The position numbers and the translations under genes were made by a program. Shown piece after piece: positions 1 through 7,530 of a stretch of DNA of 10,840 nucleotides. This DNA comes from Treponema sp. (lineage in GTDB: Bacteria > Spirochaetota > Spirochaetia > Treponematales > Breznakiellaceae): contig JAISWN010000245.1 in the NCBI GenBank assembly GCA_031271075.1, positions 1-10,840 on the forward strand. Direction: 5' to 3'. Numbering within the stretch: position 1 is the first letter of the stretch; each line of letters begins with the position of its first letter. A model generated the notes under the pieces. The model was given only the letters and a program-made list of their open reading frames with translations. It had not been told where the DNA came from and searched no databases.

Positions 1-1715
1 CGCTCAGTCCCGATAACGTAAAGCCCCCCCAGATCCTTCACCTCCTGGTAGTCTTTCCGCCATTTCTCATACTCTTCCCGGTAGGCCGCCGCGTACTGTT
101 CCGGGGTGGCGTTTGTCCCTGCCTTTTTCCTCGCCCGGAATTCGGGGTTCCCCCCCAGCTTAATATCCGTGCCCCGGCCGGCCATGTTGGTGGCGATAGT
201 AACCGCTCCCCTGGCCCCGGCTTCGGCGATAATCAGGGCTTCCCTGGCGTGGTTCTTGGCGTTCAGCACCTCGTGGCGTACCCCCCGGCGGGTAAGGAGG
301 CCGGAAAGGGTCTCCGACTTCTCGATAGACACCGTGCCTACCAGCATGGGCTGGCCCTTCTTGTGGGCCCCGGCAATTTCGTCGCAGAGGGCATCGTACT
401 TATCTTTTTCGTTGAGGTAGACCACGTCGTCTTCATCACGCCGGGCCACGGGCAGGTTGGTGGGAATCACGGCCACGTCAAGGCTGTATATTTTATTGAA
501 CTCTACCGCCTCGGTGTCGGCAGTTCCGGTCATTCCTGATATTTTTTCATACAGTCTAAAGTAGTTCTGGAAGGTTATGGTAGCCAGGGTCCGGTTTCGC
601 TGGGCGATCTTGATCCGTTCCTTGGCTTCAATGGCCTGGTGGAGCCCGTCGGAATAGCGGCGGCCGTAAAGGATACGGCCGGTGAACTCGTCCACGATCT
701 GTACCTGGCCGTCCTGGACTACGTAATCCACGTCGATGGCGAAAAGTTTATGGGCCCGCAGGGCCTGGGTAAAGTAATGGATGTACTCAAAATTCTCTTC
801 GTCCACAATGGCGCCTTTGATAAGGCCCCGCTTCTGCAGGATCGTCTCAATTTTGGCAAGCCCGGCGTTGCTAAAAGAGATAGACTTGTTCTTCTCATTT
901 GTCTTGTAGTCTCCGACAACCTCCTCCCCCTGGGTTTCGTCGGGGTATTCGCCGTTGGCCTTTTTCGTCACCTCCTCAAGGGAAGAGAGGAGCCGGTCAA
1001 CCTCGGCGTATTTAAAGGTGTCGTCCTCCGCGGCGCCGGAGATGATCAGGGGAGTACGGGCCTCGTCAATGAGGATGGAGTCTATCTCGTCCACCACACA
1101 GAAATGGTGTCCCCGCTGAACCCGGCTTTCCAGGGAAAGATGCATGTTGTCCCGCAGGTAATCAAAGCCGAATTCGTTATTGGTTCCGTAGGTTACGTCG
1201 CAGGCGTAGTTCTCCTTGCGCCGGGCATTGTCCATATCGGAAAGGATCGTTCCCACCGTCAGCCCCAGGCAGGTGAATATGGGCCGCATCCATTCGGCGT
1301 CCCGGCCGGCCAGGTAATCATTCACGGTTACAACGTGGATACCCTTGCCGGGGATGGCGTTGAGGTACACCGCGGCCACGCTCATCAGGGTCTTGCCTTC
1401 CCCGGTTTTCATCTCCACTATCTTCCCCTGGTGCAGCACAACGGAGCCCAGGACCTGGACATCGTAAGGCCGTTCCCCCAGGCAGCGCCGGGCAGCCTCC
1501 CGGGCCAGGGCAAAGGCTTCGGGAAGCATACTGTCCAGACCCTCGCCTTTGGCGTAACGATCCCGGAACAGGGCTGTCATGCGGGGGAATTCCTCCGCCG
1601 GAAGGGCTGCGGCCCAGGCCTCCTTTTCATTTACCGCGTGCAGTATGGGAAGAAGCGCCTTCAGATCCCGCTCGTGCTGGGAACCGAAGAGCGTTTTAAT
1701 GAATTTGTCAAACAT
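1..1715 (-). CDS. secA: Preprotein translocase ATPase SecA (N-terminal ~571 residues; 3' end outside window)
   Basis: SecA is the ATPase motor that pushes unfolded preproteins through the SecYEG channel. I translated the minus strand from the ATG at 1715-1713 and checked the frame at several points: it stays open to the left edge with no frameshift. The start MFDKFIKTLFGS is typical of SecA. Visible motifs are Walker A MKTGEGKT (residues 102-109), TVNDYLAGRDAEWM, YGTNNEFGFDYLRDNM, the Walker B segment VVDEIDSILIDEART (D209/E210), the preprotein-crosslinking region through DEFTGRILYGRRYSDGLHQA, GMTGTA (M at ~395) and NMAGRGTDIKLGG (~510-520), ending near GGLYVIGTE. The C-terminal scaffold, wing and any zinc-binding tail lie beyond the window (family about 800-950 residues). 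It is 78 bp downstream of the MATE gene. No Shine-Dalgarno lies at a normal distance (the nearest AGGG is 12 nt away); a TACATT box sits 6 nt before the ATG. Confidence 0.97.
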   Translation of the reverse strand, partial: MFDKFIKTLFGSQHERDLKALLPILHAVNEKEAWAAALPAEEFPRMTALFRDRYAKGEGLDSMLPEAFALAREAARRCLGERPYDVQVLGSVVLHQGKIVEMKTGEGKTLMSVAAVYLNAIPGKGIHVVTVNDYLAGRDAEWMRPIFTCLGLTVGTILSDMDNARRKENYACDVTYGTNNEFGFDYLRDNMHLSLESRVQRGHHFCVVDEIDSILIDEARTPLIISGAAEDDTFKYAEVDRLLSSLEEVTKKANGEYPDETQGEEVVGDYKTNEKNKSISFSNAGLAKIETILQKRGLIKGAIVDEENFEYIHYFTQALRAHKLFAIDVDYVVQDGQVQIVDEFTGRILYGRRYSDGLHQAIEAKERIKIAQRNRTLATITFQNYFRLYEKISGMTGTADTEAVEFNKIYSLDVAVIPTNLPVARRDEDDVVYLNEKDKYDALCDEIAGAHKKGQPMLVGTVSIEKSETLSGLLTRRGVRHEVLNAKNHAREALIIAEAGARGAVTIATNMAGRGTDIKLGGNPEFRARKKAGTNATPEQYAAAYREEYEKWRKDYQEVKDLGGLYVIGTE

Positions 1716-1721
1716 AGATTA

Positions 1722-1750
1722 AATGTACCCTGGGGGGTGTGGATTGGCAA
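1722..1750 (-). promoter_or_regulatory. Candidate secA promoter, leaderless geometry
   Basis: On the minus strand, TTGCCA (1750-1745; 5/6 match to TTGACA) is followed by a 17-nt spacer and TACATT (1727-1722; TAnnnT type). Six bases (TAATCT) separate it from the secA ATG, so the predicted start of transcription falls on or next to the A of the ATG. This would give an mRNA with almost no 5' leader. It agrees with the lack of a usable ribosome-binding site. Seen by eye only; no transcript data. Confidence 0.5.
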
Positions 1751-1793
1751 GAGAGTGTTCCAAAATGTATTTTCATCACGGAATCAGCAGACC

Positions 1794-3155
1794 CTAAGGA
1801 GCCGGGCGGGCCTTGCAGAGTTTTCCCTCAAGAAAAAAGTACCAGAGGCATATCCACAGACCCCGGATGTTGGCGGTGATGTTCACGGCAATCCATACCC
1901 CGTAGATTCCCAGGCTGGTCCGGGAAAGGAACAGGGCCAGAACGGGGCGCGCAAGGTTGGTCGTGATACTCACCAGGGAAGGGGGGATGGTTTTCCCCAT
2001 ACCCTTGAAAGCGCCGGATGCTGTGCCTTCAAGGCACATGGCAAGCTGGCAGAAGGCAAAGATCCGCAGATAGGCGGTTCCCAGCGCGACCACTCCCGGC
2101 TCCGGCAGAAAAACTGAGAAAATGGCTTTCCCGCCAAAAAAGAGCAGCAGGGAAACCATGATCCCCCAGCCGCTCATGAAGCGGAACGAGAATCTTAGGC
2201 CCCGGCGCACCCGGTCAAATTTTCCCGCCCCGTAATTCTGCCCTGTAAAGGAGATCAGGGCGGAGCAGAATCCCCCGCCCATAAGCCAGGTGAGGGATTC
2301 TACCTGGGCGCCGAGCTTTCCCGCCGCCACCGCCCGAGTGCCGAAGGAGGCTTCTATGCGGCTGGTGATCATCGAGAGGAAGCAGAAGAAGATGCTTTCC
2401 AGGGCAATGGGAACGGACCAGGCAAGAATCCGCCGCAGTTTTTGTTTTTCTATTTTGAAACGGAAAAAGTAAGAACCAAAGGGGCGGTTTTTGAAACGGC
2501 AGATCCCGATGAAAAACAGTATTGTTACCAGGGCCTGGGAAACGGCGGTCGCCAGCGCCGCCCCCCGCACGCCCATGCCGGCCCCCAGGATAAGCGCCGG
2601 ATCCAGAACCATGTTTAACACCAGGCCCGCGCCGTTGAGGACGAAGGGGCTGCGGGAATTGCCGTAGGCGATAAACGTCCCCATGATCACGCCGGAGACG
2701 AAGGTAAGGGGCACACCCGGGGCTACCGTAAAAAGATAGGCGGCGCAGTCCCGGGCCACAAGGCTTTCCTTAAAGTTAAAAAAACCGGTGAGCCTTTCAG
2801 GGAAGAGAAGCATGACAAGGCCGAAGAGGAGGCCCAGAAGGAGCCCCAGAACCAGGGAATTTTGGGAGTAAGCCAGGGCCTCTTTCTTTTCCCCCCGGCC
2901 CAGGGACTGGGCCACCCCGATCTCCGCGCCCATCCGTCCCACCAGGAGAAAGCCGAAGGAAAGCCACAGGTACATCCCCGCCGCGCCGGCGGCGGCCACC
3001 GCGCCGCTTCCCAGGCGGCCCAACCAGAACATATCCGTCAGGTTATAGGCCATCTGGGTAAACTGCATCCCCATTATGGGCAAGGCCACCCGCAGCAGTT
3101 TGGCGGCGATGTTTCCCCGGGTAAGATCGTATCTATCGTTACTTTGAGTGCTCAC
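1794..3155 (-). CDS. MATE-family multidrug/toxin efflux transporter
   Basis: A 453-residue polytopic inner-membrane protein of the MATE (NorM/MepA/DinF-like) family, which exports cationic drugs or metabolites in exchange for Na+ or H+. About 12 hydrophobic segments form two similar halves. Family signatures are PIMGMQFTQMAYNLTDMFWLGRLG (26-49), NMVLDPALILGAGMGVRGAA (181-200) and GQNYGAGKFDRVRRG (305-319, second half). The length matches the usual 440-470. The start is a GTG (3155-3153) with AGGGG 6-7 nt upstream, which supports this start. The substrate cannot be read from sequence. It lies 125 bp downstream of the PASTA gene with its own -10-like boxes, so it is probably transcribed at least partly on its own. 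It ends at a TAG 78 bp before secA; no intrinsic terminator was seen between them, so read-through into secA is possible. Confidence 0.93.
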   Translation of the reverse strand: MSTQSNDRYDLTRGNIAAKLLRVALPIMGMQFTQMAYNLTDMFWLGRLGSGAVAAAGAAGMYLWLSFGFLLVGRMGAEIGVAQSLGRGEKKEALAYSQNSLVLGLLLGLLFGLVMLLFPERLTGFFNFKESLVARDCAAYLFTVAPGVPLTFVSGVIMGTFIAYGNSRSPFVLNGAGLVLNMVLDPALILGAGMGVRGAALATAVSQALVTILFFIGICRFKNRPFGSYFFRFKIEKQKLRRILAWSVPIALESIFFCFLSMITSRIEASFGTRAVAAGKLGAQVESLTWLMGGGFCSALISFTGQNYGAGKFDRVRRGLRFSFRFMSGWGIMVSLLLFFGGKAIFSVFLPEPGVVALGTAYLRIFAFCQLAMCLEGTASGAFKGMGKTIPPSLVSITTNLARPVLALFLSRTSLGIYGVWIAVNITANIRGLWICLWYFFLEGKLCKARPAP

Positions 3156-3214
3156 AGAATCCCCTCAGCCGGGGTCTTGCCTTTGGGCGATCCGCGCGGC
3201 CGGCATGAACCGGT

Positions 3215-3236
3215 ATTATAGGCCAGTGTTATAGGC
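3215..3236 (-). promoter_or_regulatory. Candidate MATE promoter with duplicated GCCTATAA box
   Basis: In the 125-bp gap upstream of the MATE gene, the minus strand carries a perfect -10 TATAAT (3220-3215). The octamer GCCTATAA occurs twice, 12 bp apart start to start (3236-3229 and 3224-3217). The -35 for the perfect box is poor (TTATCT at 17-bp spacing). Transcription would start about 50 bases before the GTG, leaving a conventional leader that contains the AGGGG ribosome-binding site. The duplicated box could be two overlapping promoters or a direct-repeat operator. Function is inferred. Confidence 0.45.
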
Positions 3237-3280
3237 AAGATAACCCGGAACGGGAAAAAAAACAACGGCAAATAGAAATC

Positions 3281-4342
3281 CTACAAGCGATCCAGGGCGG
3301 GGGTATCCAGGGGGGCGGCAATGGTCTCGCGGTGCATTTCCCGGTTAAGCATGAAGAGGCTCAGTTCGGTTCCCACGGGAAGCCGGTAGGGGACGGTAAA
3401 TTCGCCGCCCCGGTAGTTTACGGTAATAAGCTGCCTCCGCTCCCCACTGGGAAGCAGGGCTTCCAGCCTGACCGACAGGGGGTAAGGGTTCTCCGGAATC
3501 CGGTACCGGAATATGGCGAAGATCTCCCCGGCTTCCAGTTTTTCCGGGGGACTCACCGTCAGATGCACCTGCGTACCGGCGGAAACCTGGGAATTTCCCC
3601 CCGGTTCCTGAGCGGTCACGGTTCCCCCCCCCTCGCCTCCATCAGGTTCCCCCAGGGAAAAGATAAAATTGATTCCGCTTTGACTAATCCGGGCCAGGGC
3701 CTGCTCAACGGAAAGCCCCGTAAGGCCGGGGATGGTCTGGATCGTCTCCCTTGGCCCCCGGCTTACCACAAATTCCAGCGCCGTGGGCCCGGATATTCCC
3801 GTTCCCGGCTCGGGGCTCTGCTGGAGAATAAGCCCGGCGGGCTCGGAGGAATACTCGTACATGAAAGGTTCCCGGAGGGTAAAGAGGGGCTGTCCCGTTC
3901 CCCCCGCGGAATTGAGCTCGGCGGCCAGGGTTCGCAGTTCCATCCGCACCTCGTCGATGTTGCGGCCCAGGTAATTCTCCACCTTGCTGATCATCACCCC
4001 CCGGCTTACCACCAGGCGGATCCTGCGGCCCGCTTTGACGATGGTGCCCGCCCGGGGCTCCTGCTCCAGGATAAGTCCCTTGTCCCAGGAGGATTGGGAG
4101 TAGCGGAGCTGTATCCGGGGGTACAGTTCCTTGGTCTGCAATTCCAGCAGGGCTTCGGTAAGCTCCTTGTTTCGGACATCGGGAACCATGGTCTGCTCCG
4201 CCCCGCGGACGGCGATGAAAAAGATCGACGCCGCTATGACGCCTACAAATACCATGAGGCCAAAGGCCATGGAAACAAAAAGCCTGAGATGGTTGGCTAT
4301 GCAGCCTTCTATTGTGTCCCGATTCAGGTTGATAAGGCCCAT
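3281..4342 (-). CDS. Membrane-anchored PASTA-domain protein without kinase domain
   Basis: A 353-residue protein with a short cytoplasmic N-terminus, one TM segment (~22-45) and a periplasmic part. Three PASTA-like repeats follow: ~51-115 (starts TMVPDVRNKELTEAL, ends RLVVSRG), ~117-196 (NYLGRNIDEV...EFVVSRG) and ~202-265 (TIPGLTGLSVEQALARI...VHLTVSPP). Each keeps the pattern of a late EQEP/QQSPEPG/AQEPG turn and a final beta strand. PASTA repeats bind muropeptides or lipid II in Ser/Thr kinases and penicillin-binding proteins; no kinase or transpeptidase is fused here. Residues ~270-343 form a beta-rich tail that resembles the C-terminal domain of Firmicutes PASTA kinases (as I recall it). 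The ATG is set by AGGA overlapping the fmt stop (TAGGAAAGCATG) with a 6-bp gap, so it is translated with fmt. A role in sensing or binding cell-wall material is inferred. Confidence 0.85.
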   Translation of the reverse strand: MGLINLNRDTIEGCIANHLRLFVSMAFGLMVFVGVIAASIFFIAVRGAEQTMVPDVRNKELTEALLELQTKELYPRIQLRYSQSSWDKGLILEQEPRAGTIVKAGRRIRLVVSRGVMISKVENYLGRNIDEVRMELRTLAAELNSAGGTGQPLFTLREPFMYEYSSEPAGLILQQSPEPGTGISGPTALEFVVSRGPRETIQTIPGLTGLSVEQALARISQSGINFIFSLGEPDGGEGGGTVTAQEPGGNSQVSAGTQVHLTVSPPEKLEAGEIFAIFRYRIPENPYPLSVRLEALLPSGERRQLITVNYRGGEFTVPYRLPVGTELSLFMLNREMHRETIAAPLDTPALDRL

Positions 4343-4348
4343 GCTTTC

Positions 4349-5419
4349 CTAACCGCCGCCGGAAGATCCTAAACAAGCGCCGATAAAGTTCCGCGCCCCG
4401 TTGAGAAAAGCGCGCCATTCCAGAGCTTTCCTTGCCTGGTACTGGAGGATCTTCAGCGCCAGCACTCCCCTTCCCGTTTGTACCAGTATCCCCCGCCCTT
4501 TGTCTATGCCCAGGACAAGGCCCGGAAGGGCGCCTGGGGGGGAAAGCTCCGGCCCGTTTCCGCCCTCCGGGGAAAGCCCGGCGGATTCTCCCGGTTCCGT
4601 TTCCGCCCGGGACTCTGTCCAAGGCTCAGCCTCAAGAATATAGAGCCGGTCCTTCCCGTGGTAAGTCCAGGAGAGGGGCCAGGGATTATAGGCCCGGATT
4701 TTGGCGTCGATCTCCGGGGCGCTCTTAGTCCAGTCGATGAGGCCCTCTTCTTTGGCGATTAGGGAACAGTAGCTGGCCTCCCGGTGGTTCTGGGGCAGGG
4801 CTTCGAGGCTTCCCGCGGCCAGGCCCCGGAGCAGGGGGGGGAGGAGTTCCGCGGCCTTACGGGCCATGAGGGCGCTCAGGGTAGCGGTGGTTTCCCTGCC
4901 CGAAAGGGGTACCCGCTCCTGAACCAGAATATCCCCGCTGTCCATCTCCGGGGCAAGGCGCTGGATCGTAACGCCCGTTTCCCTGTCCCCCGCCAGGATC
5001 GCCTGGGGAATAGGGGTGGGTCCCCGGTACCTGGGGAGGAGGCTCGGGTGGATATTGATCCCCCCCAGGGGGAAAAGGGCAAGAAACCGGGGGCCGAAGA
5101 TCCTGCCGTAGGCGAAACTTACCAGGAGATCGGGCTTCAGGGCCGCCGTAAGCTCCCGGGCCCCGGTTTTAAGGCTTTCCGGTTTGATCACCTGCAGGGG
5201 GGAAAGTCCCCGGGCAACAAAACGCCGGGACAAGGCTTCCGCGGCGGCCCCTACCCCGGTGGGTTCGGAACTACCGCGCCGCCCCCTGGGGCTGTCCGGA
5301 TTGGTAAGCGCCCCGGCAAGCACGATTACCCCCCGGCCTTCAGATTCCAAAGTCAGGTCTCCCAGCGCCTCAAGGGCGGGAACGGCAATGGCGGGGCTCC
5401 CCGCGTAGAGTACCCTCAC
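4349..5419 (-). CDS. fmt: Methionyl-tRNA formyltransferase
   Basis: Fmt transfers a formyl group from 10-formyltetrahydrofolate to Met on initiator tRNA, in the cytoplasm. The 356-residue protein has the N-terminal formyltransferase fold with the signature INIHPSLLPRYRGPTPIPQA (121-140) and MDSGDI (159-163). The catalytic trio is present as N122, H124 and D160. The C-terminal tRNA-binding domain begins near YCSLIAKEEGLIDWTKSAPEI and includes AYNPWPLSWTYHGKDRLYI. A Gly/Pro/Glu-rich insertion of about 25-30 residues (~268-299) lies in a loop of that domain and makes the protein longer than the usual ~315. The start is a GTG (5419-5417) overlapping the def stop as GTGA, which implies translational coupling with def. 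The PASTA gene begins 6 bp after its TAG. Confidence 0.97.
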   Translation of the reverse strand: MRVLYAGSPAIAVPALEALGDLTLESEGRGVIVLAGALTNPDSPRGRRGSSEPTGVGAAAEALSRRFVARGLSPLQVIKPESLKTGARELTAALKPDLLVSFAYGRIFGPRFLALFPLGGINIHPSLLPRYRGPTPIPQAILAGDRETGVTIQRLAPEMDSGDILVQERVPLSGRETTATLSALMARKAAELLPPLLRGLAAGSLEALPQNHREASYCSLIAKEEGLIDWTKSAPEIDAKIRAYNPWPLSWTYHGKDRLYILEAEPWTESRAETEPGESAGLSPEGGNGPELSPPGALPGLVLGIDKGRGILVQTGRGVLALKILQYQARKALEWRAFLNGARNFIGACLGSSGGG

Positions 5420-5922
5420 CCGGTTCCGGGGGCCCCCTCCCCCACCGCGATTTTATCGAGTTTCGCCAGTATCCGCTCCCGCTTTTGGGGGGGAAGCCGG
5501 TCGATAAACAGAACCCCCTCCAGATGATCGTATTCGTGCAGGATCACCCTGGCCAGGATGCCTTCGGTTTCCATGGTGAAAGGCCGGCCCTTCTCGTTCC
5601 ATGCCTGAATCCTGACCGACCGGGGACGAACCACGTTCGCCCAGACGCCGGGGATAGACAGGCAGCCTTCCTCGTATTTTATGGTTTCCTGGGATGTGGC
5701 GGTAATCGAAGGGTTGATAAAAATCCTGGGCTCATCCCCCTCTATGTGAATCACAAAGATCCGCTTCATAAGGCCGATCTGGGGGCCTGCCAGCCCCACC
5801 CCCTTCTGTCTGTGAAGGGTGTCTATCATCTCCTCCGCGATTTTTTTAATTTCCCCGTTTATATCCTTAACCGCCGCCGCCTTCTGCCGGAGCAGTTCGT
5901 TCCCCAAGGTGATCACCTTCAT
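5416..5922 (-). CDS. def: Peptide deformylase
   Basis: Def removes the formyl group from the N-terminal Met of new proteins, the partner reaction to Fmt. The 168 residues carry all three class motifs: GVGLAGPQIG (41-50; Gly replaces the second Ala of the usual GLAAPQ), EEGCLSIPG (84-92, metal ligand C87) and HEYDHLEG (129-136, ligands H129 and H133, catalytic E130). The start MKVITLGNELLRQKA aligns with the usual def N-terminus, so the ATG at 5922-5920 is firm. No Shine-Dalgarno precedes it; a TATCTT box ends 6 nt before the ATG. It is the first gene of a def-fmt-PASTA unit and lies 72 bp after the upstream hypothetical gene. Confidence 0.98.
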   Translation of the reverse strand: MKVITLGNELLRQKAAAVKDINGEIKKIAEEMIDTLHRQKGVGLAGPQIGLMKRIFVIHIEGDEPRIFINPSITATSQETIKYEEGCLSIPGVWANVVRPRSVRIQAWNEKGRPFTMETEGILARVILHEYDHLEGVLFIDRLPPQKRERILAKLDKIAVGEGAPGTG

Positions 5923-5928
5923 ACTGCT

Positions 5929-5957
5929 AAGATACCAAATAAGGAACCCCGGAACAA
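5929..5957 (-). promoter_or_regulatory. Candidate def-fmt-PASTA promoter, leaderless geometry
   Basis: Minus strand: TTGTTC (5957-5952, weak -35 with the TTG core only), a 17-nt spacer, then TATCTT (5934-5929, TAnnnT). Six bases (AGCAGT) separate the box from the def ATG, so transcription is predicted to begin at the start codon. The same 6-nt distance is seen at secA and nfeD. Read by eye; unverified. Confidence 0.45.
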
Positions 5958-5975
5958 TCCGTACTCCGTCCCAGA

Positions 5976-5992
5976 GGCTCCCAAAGGAAGCC
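5976..5992 (-). other. Hairpin just after the floA-operon last gene
   Basis: Four bases after the TAA of the hypothetical gene, the minus strand has GGCTTCC-TTT-GGGAGCC. This is a 7-bp stem with one G-T pair and a 3-nt loop. No T-run follows, so it is not a classical intrinsic terminator. It could protect the 3' end of the nfeD-floA message or cause weak termination before the def promoter. Confidence 0.4.
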
Positions 5993-5994
5993 CG

Positions 5995-6513
5995 TTAACC
6001 GGACGCCATCCCCCGGGGAGGCCCCAGGATCTCCGAAAAGACAAGGGCCTGCTGCATGGGGCGCAGGGCGCTGATCCGGCGGAAAAAGGCGGGAACGGGG
6101 GGAGGGATCTCCGCCGGGGAAGGGGGAACCTGCCGCAAGGCCGGCCAGGGCTCCGCCTGAAGGGCCTCGGGGTGGAAAGCCGTCTCTTTGGGGATCAGGC
6201 CGGAGGAGGCGGACTCCAGGGGTTTAAGTTCCGAAAGGGGAACCAGGGAAGGAGCGGGAGGCTGAACCGGTATCTGCCGGGGAGGGGCCGATTCCGCCAG
6301 GTAGAACCGGGGCTGTATATCGTCCCCCATGTCCCGATCCTCTTCCAGGGCCGTCTCGTCCTGTTCTTCCGCTTCCCGGAACAGCACCGGCCCGGCTTTC
6401 CCGCGCCGGGAATCGGCGGAGCTTTTTAAGCCCCTGTAGATCCGCAAAACCACGGATACAACGATGATAATGGGTATCAGATTGGAAAGCAGGAAGTTTA
6501 TCAGGTAGCTCAT
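5995..6513 (-). CDS. Small one-TM hypothetical protein, third gene of nfeD-floA operon
   Basis: Function not recognised. The 172-residue protein has an N-terminal TM helix (~4-24, [20 protein letters not shown]) and then a basic RIYRGLK stop. A long low-complexity segment (~30-140) rich in Pro, Glu and Ala is probably disordered. A compact C-terminal motif follows (~143-169: [20 protein letters not shown] then LGPPRGM). That ending recalls short C-terminal tails of hypothetical proteins in several phyla, but I cannot name a family. Its ATG overlaps the floA stop (ATGA), so it is translationally coupled to floA. A small third gene also follows the NfeD-FloA pair in Bacillus (yqeZ-yqfA-yqfB), without evident similarity claimed here. 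A scaffold partner of FloA is a guess from position. Confidence 0.75.
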   Translation of the reverse strand: MSYLINFLLSNLIPIIIVVSVVLRIYRGLKSSADSRRGKAGPVLFREAEEQDETALEEDRDMGDDIQPRFYLAESAPPRQIPVQPPAPSLVPLSELKPLESASSGLIPKETAFHPEALQAEPWPALRQVPPSPAEIPPPVPAFFRRISALRPMQQALVFSEILGPPRGMASG

Positions 6514-7514
6514 GCGGGTGGGGAACCTTCCACGGACGATCCGCCGATGGATGCCCGCATATCCGTGTCGGCCTGGATGTTTTTAAGCCGGTAATAATCC
6601 ATCACCCCCAGGTGGCCGTTTTTGAAAGCCTCGGCAATGGCCAGGGGAATTTCCGCCTCCGCCAGAACCACCTTGGCCCGGTTCTCCTGCACCAAAGCGA
6701 TCATCTCCTGTTCCTGGGCCTGGGCCGCGGCCCGGCGTTTTTCCGCTTCCGCCTGGAAACGCCGTTTGTCCGCCTCCGCCTGGTCGGCCTGGAGTTTGGC
6801 GCCCACGTTTTGCCCTACGTCAATGTCGGCGATATCAATCGACAGGATCTCGAAGGCGGTTCCCGCGTCCAGACCCTTTTCAAGTACCCGCTTGGAGATG
6901 GTGTCCGGATTCTCCAGCACCACTTTGTAGGTTTCGGAGGAGCCGATGGTAGTAACGATGCCTTCACCCACCCGGGCAATGATGGTCTCTTCGGTAGCGC
7001 CGCCGACCAGCCGCTCAATGTTGGCCCGCACGGTAACCCTGGCCTTAACACAGAGCTGGATGCCGTCCTTTGCCACCGCGTCAATGGTAACCTTCCCCTT
7101 GGTGGAATCCGGGCAGTCGATGACCTTGGGGTTAACACTGGTCCGCACCGCCTCCAGCACATCCCGGCCCGCGAGATCGATGGCGGCGGCCCGCTGGAAG
7201 GGCAGTTCGATATTGGCCTTGTTGGCCGCCACCAGGGCCCGGCTTACCTTCATCACATCCCCCCGGGCGAGGAAGTGGGTTTCCAGCATATCGCTGTCTA
7301 CATCAATCCCCGCCTTGGACAGCATGATCCGGGAATCCACAATAACGCCGGGATTTACGTGGCGCAGCCACATGCCCACGAGCTTTCCCATGCCCACATA
7401 AGCGCCGGAAAGGAGCGCCCGGAACCAGAGGCCGAAAAACCGGAAGAAGATCAGCACAAACCCCAGGGCAAGGATAGCCGCCAGGGCTACAACAATAACC
7501 ACGTCAATTCTCAT
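6510..7514 (-). CDS. floA: Flotillin-like protein FloA
   Basis: FloA (YqfA/UPF0365 family) is a bacterial flotillin that assembles into foci at the membrane and organises membrane domains. The 334-residue protein has an N-terminal membrane segment (~4-25) and a second hydrophobic stretch (~27-50). An SPFH/PHB-like domain follows (~53-235: [68 protein letters not shown]). Next are an Ala/Glu/Lys/Gln-rich coiled coil (~237-290) and the family tail [20 protein letters not shown] (303-322). Length equals the usual ~330. A strong AGGAGGAG ribosome-binding site overlaps the nfeD stop (14 bp between genes), so the two are co-expressed. The downstream hypothetical gene overlaps its stop by 4 bp. Confidence 0.97.
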   Translation of the reverse strand: MRIDVVIVVALAAILALGFVLIFFRFFGLWFRALLSGAYVGMGKLVGMWLRHVNPGVIVDSRIMLSKAGIDVDSDMLETHFLARGDVMKVSRALVAANKANIELPFQRAAAIDLAGRDVLEAVRTSVNPKVIDCPDSTKGKVTIDAVAKDGIQLCVKARVTVRANIERLVGGATEETIIARVGEGIVTTIGSSETYKVVLENPDTISKRVLEKGLDAGTAFEILSIDIADIDVGQNVGAKLQADQAEADKRRFQAEAEKRRAAAQAQEQEMIALVQENRAKVVLAEAEIPLAIAEAFKNGHLGVMDYYRLKNIQADTDMRASIGGSSVEGSPPA

Positions 7515-7522
7515 ATCTCTTA

Positions 7523-7530
7523 CTCCTCCT
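7523..7530 (-). promoter_or_regulatory. Strong Shine-Dalgarno of floA overlapping nfeD stop
   Basis: On the minus strand AGGAGGAG begins inside the nfeD TAG and lies 8 nt before the floA ATG. It fixes the floA start and shows that this genome does use strong Shine-Dalgarno sites at internal operon genes, in contrast to the nfeD, def and secA starts. Confidence 0.85.

Noticed and set aside
1..1715. Possible frameshift in secA
   Set aside because: An initial miscount suggested a shift near 531. Rechecking codon phase at the start codon, Walker A, Walker B, GMTGTA, GRGTDI and the left edge shows one continuous frame.
639..2117. Long plus-strand open frame of 492 codons
   Set aside because: It is antisense to secA and the end of the MATE gene, which both show clear family motifs on the minus strand. 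The translation has no recognisable domain; GC-rich antisense frames are commonly open.
3332..4372. Plus-strand 346-codon open frame and minus-strand 305-codon frame (3705-4622)
   Set aside because: Both overlap the PASTA and fmt genes in other frames, are rich in Gly/Pro/Arg from GC bias, and carry no motifs.
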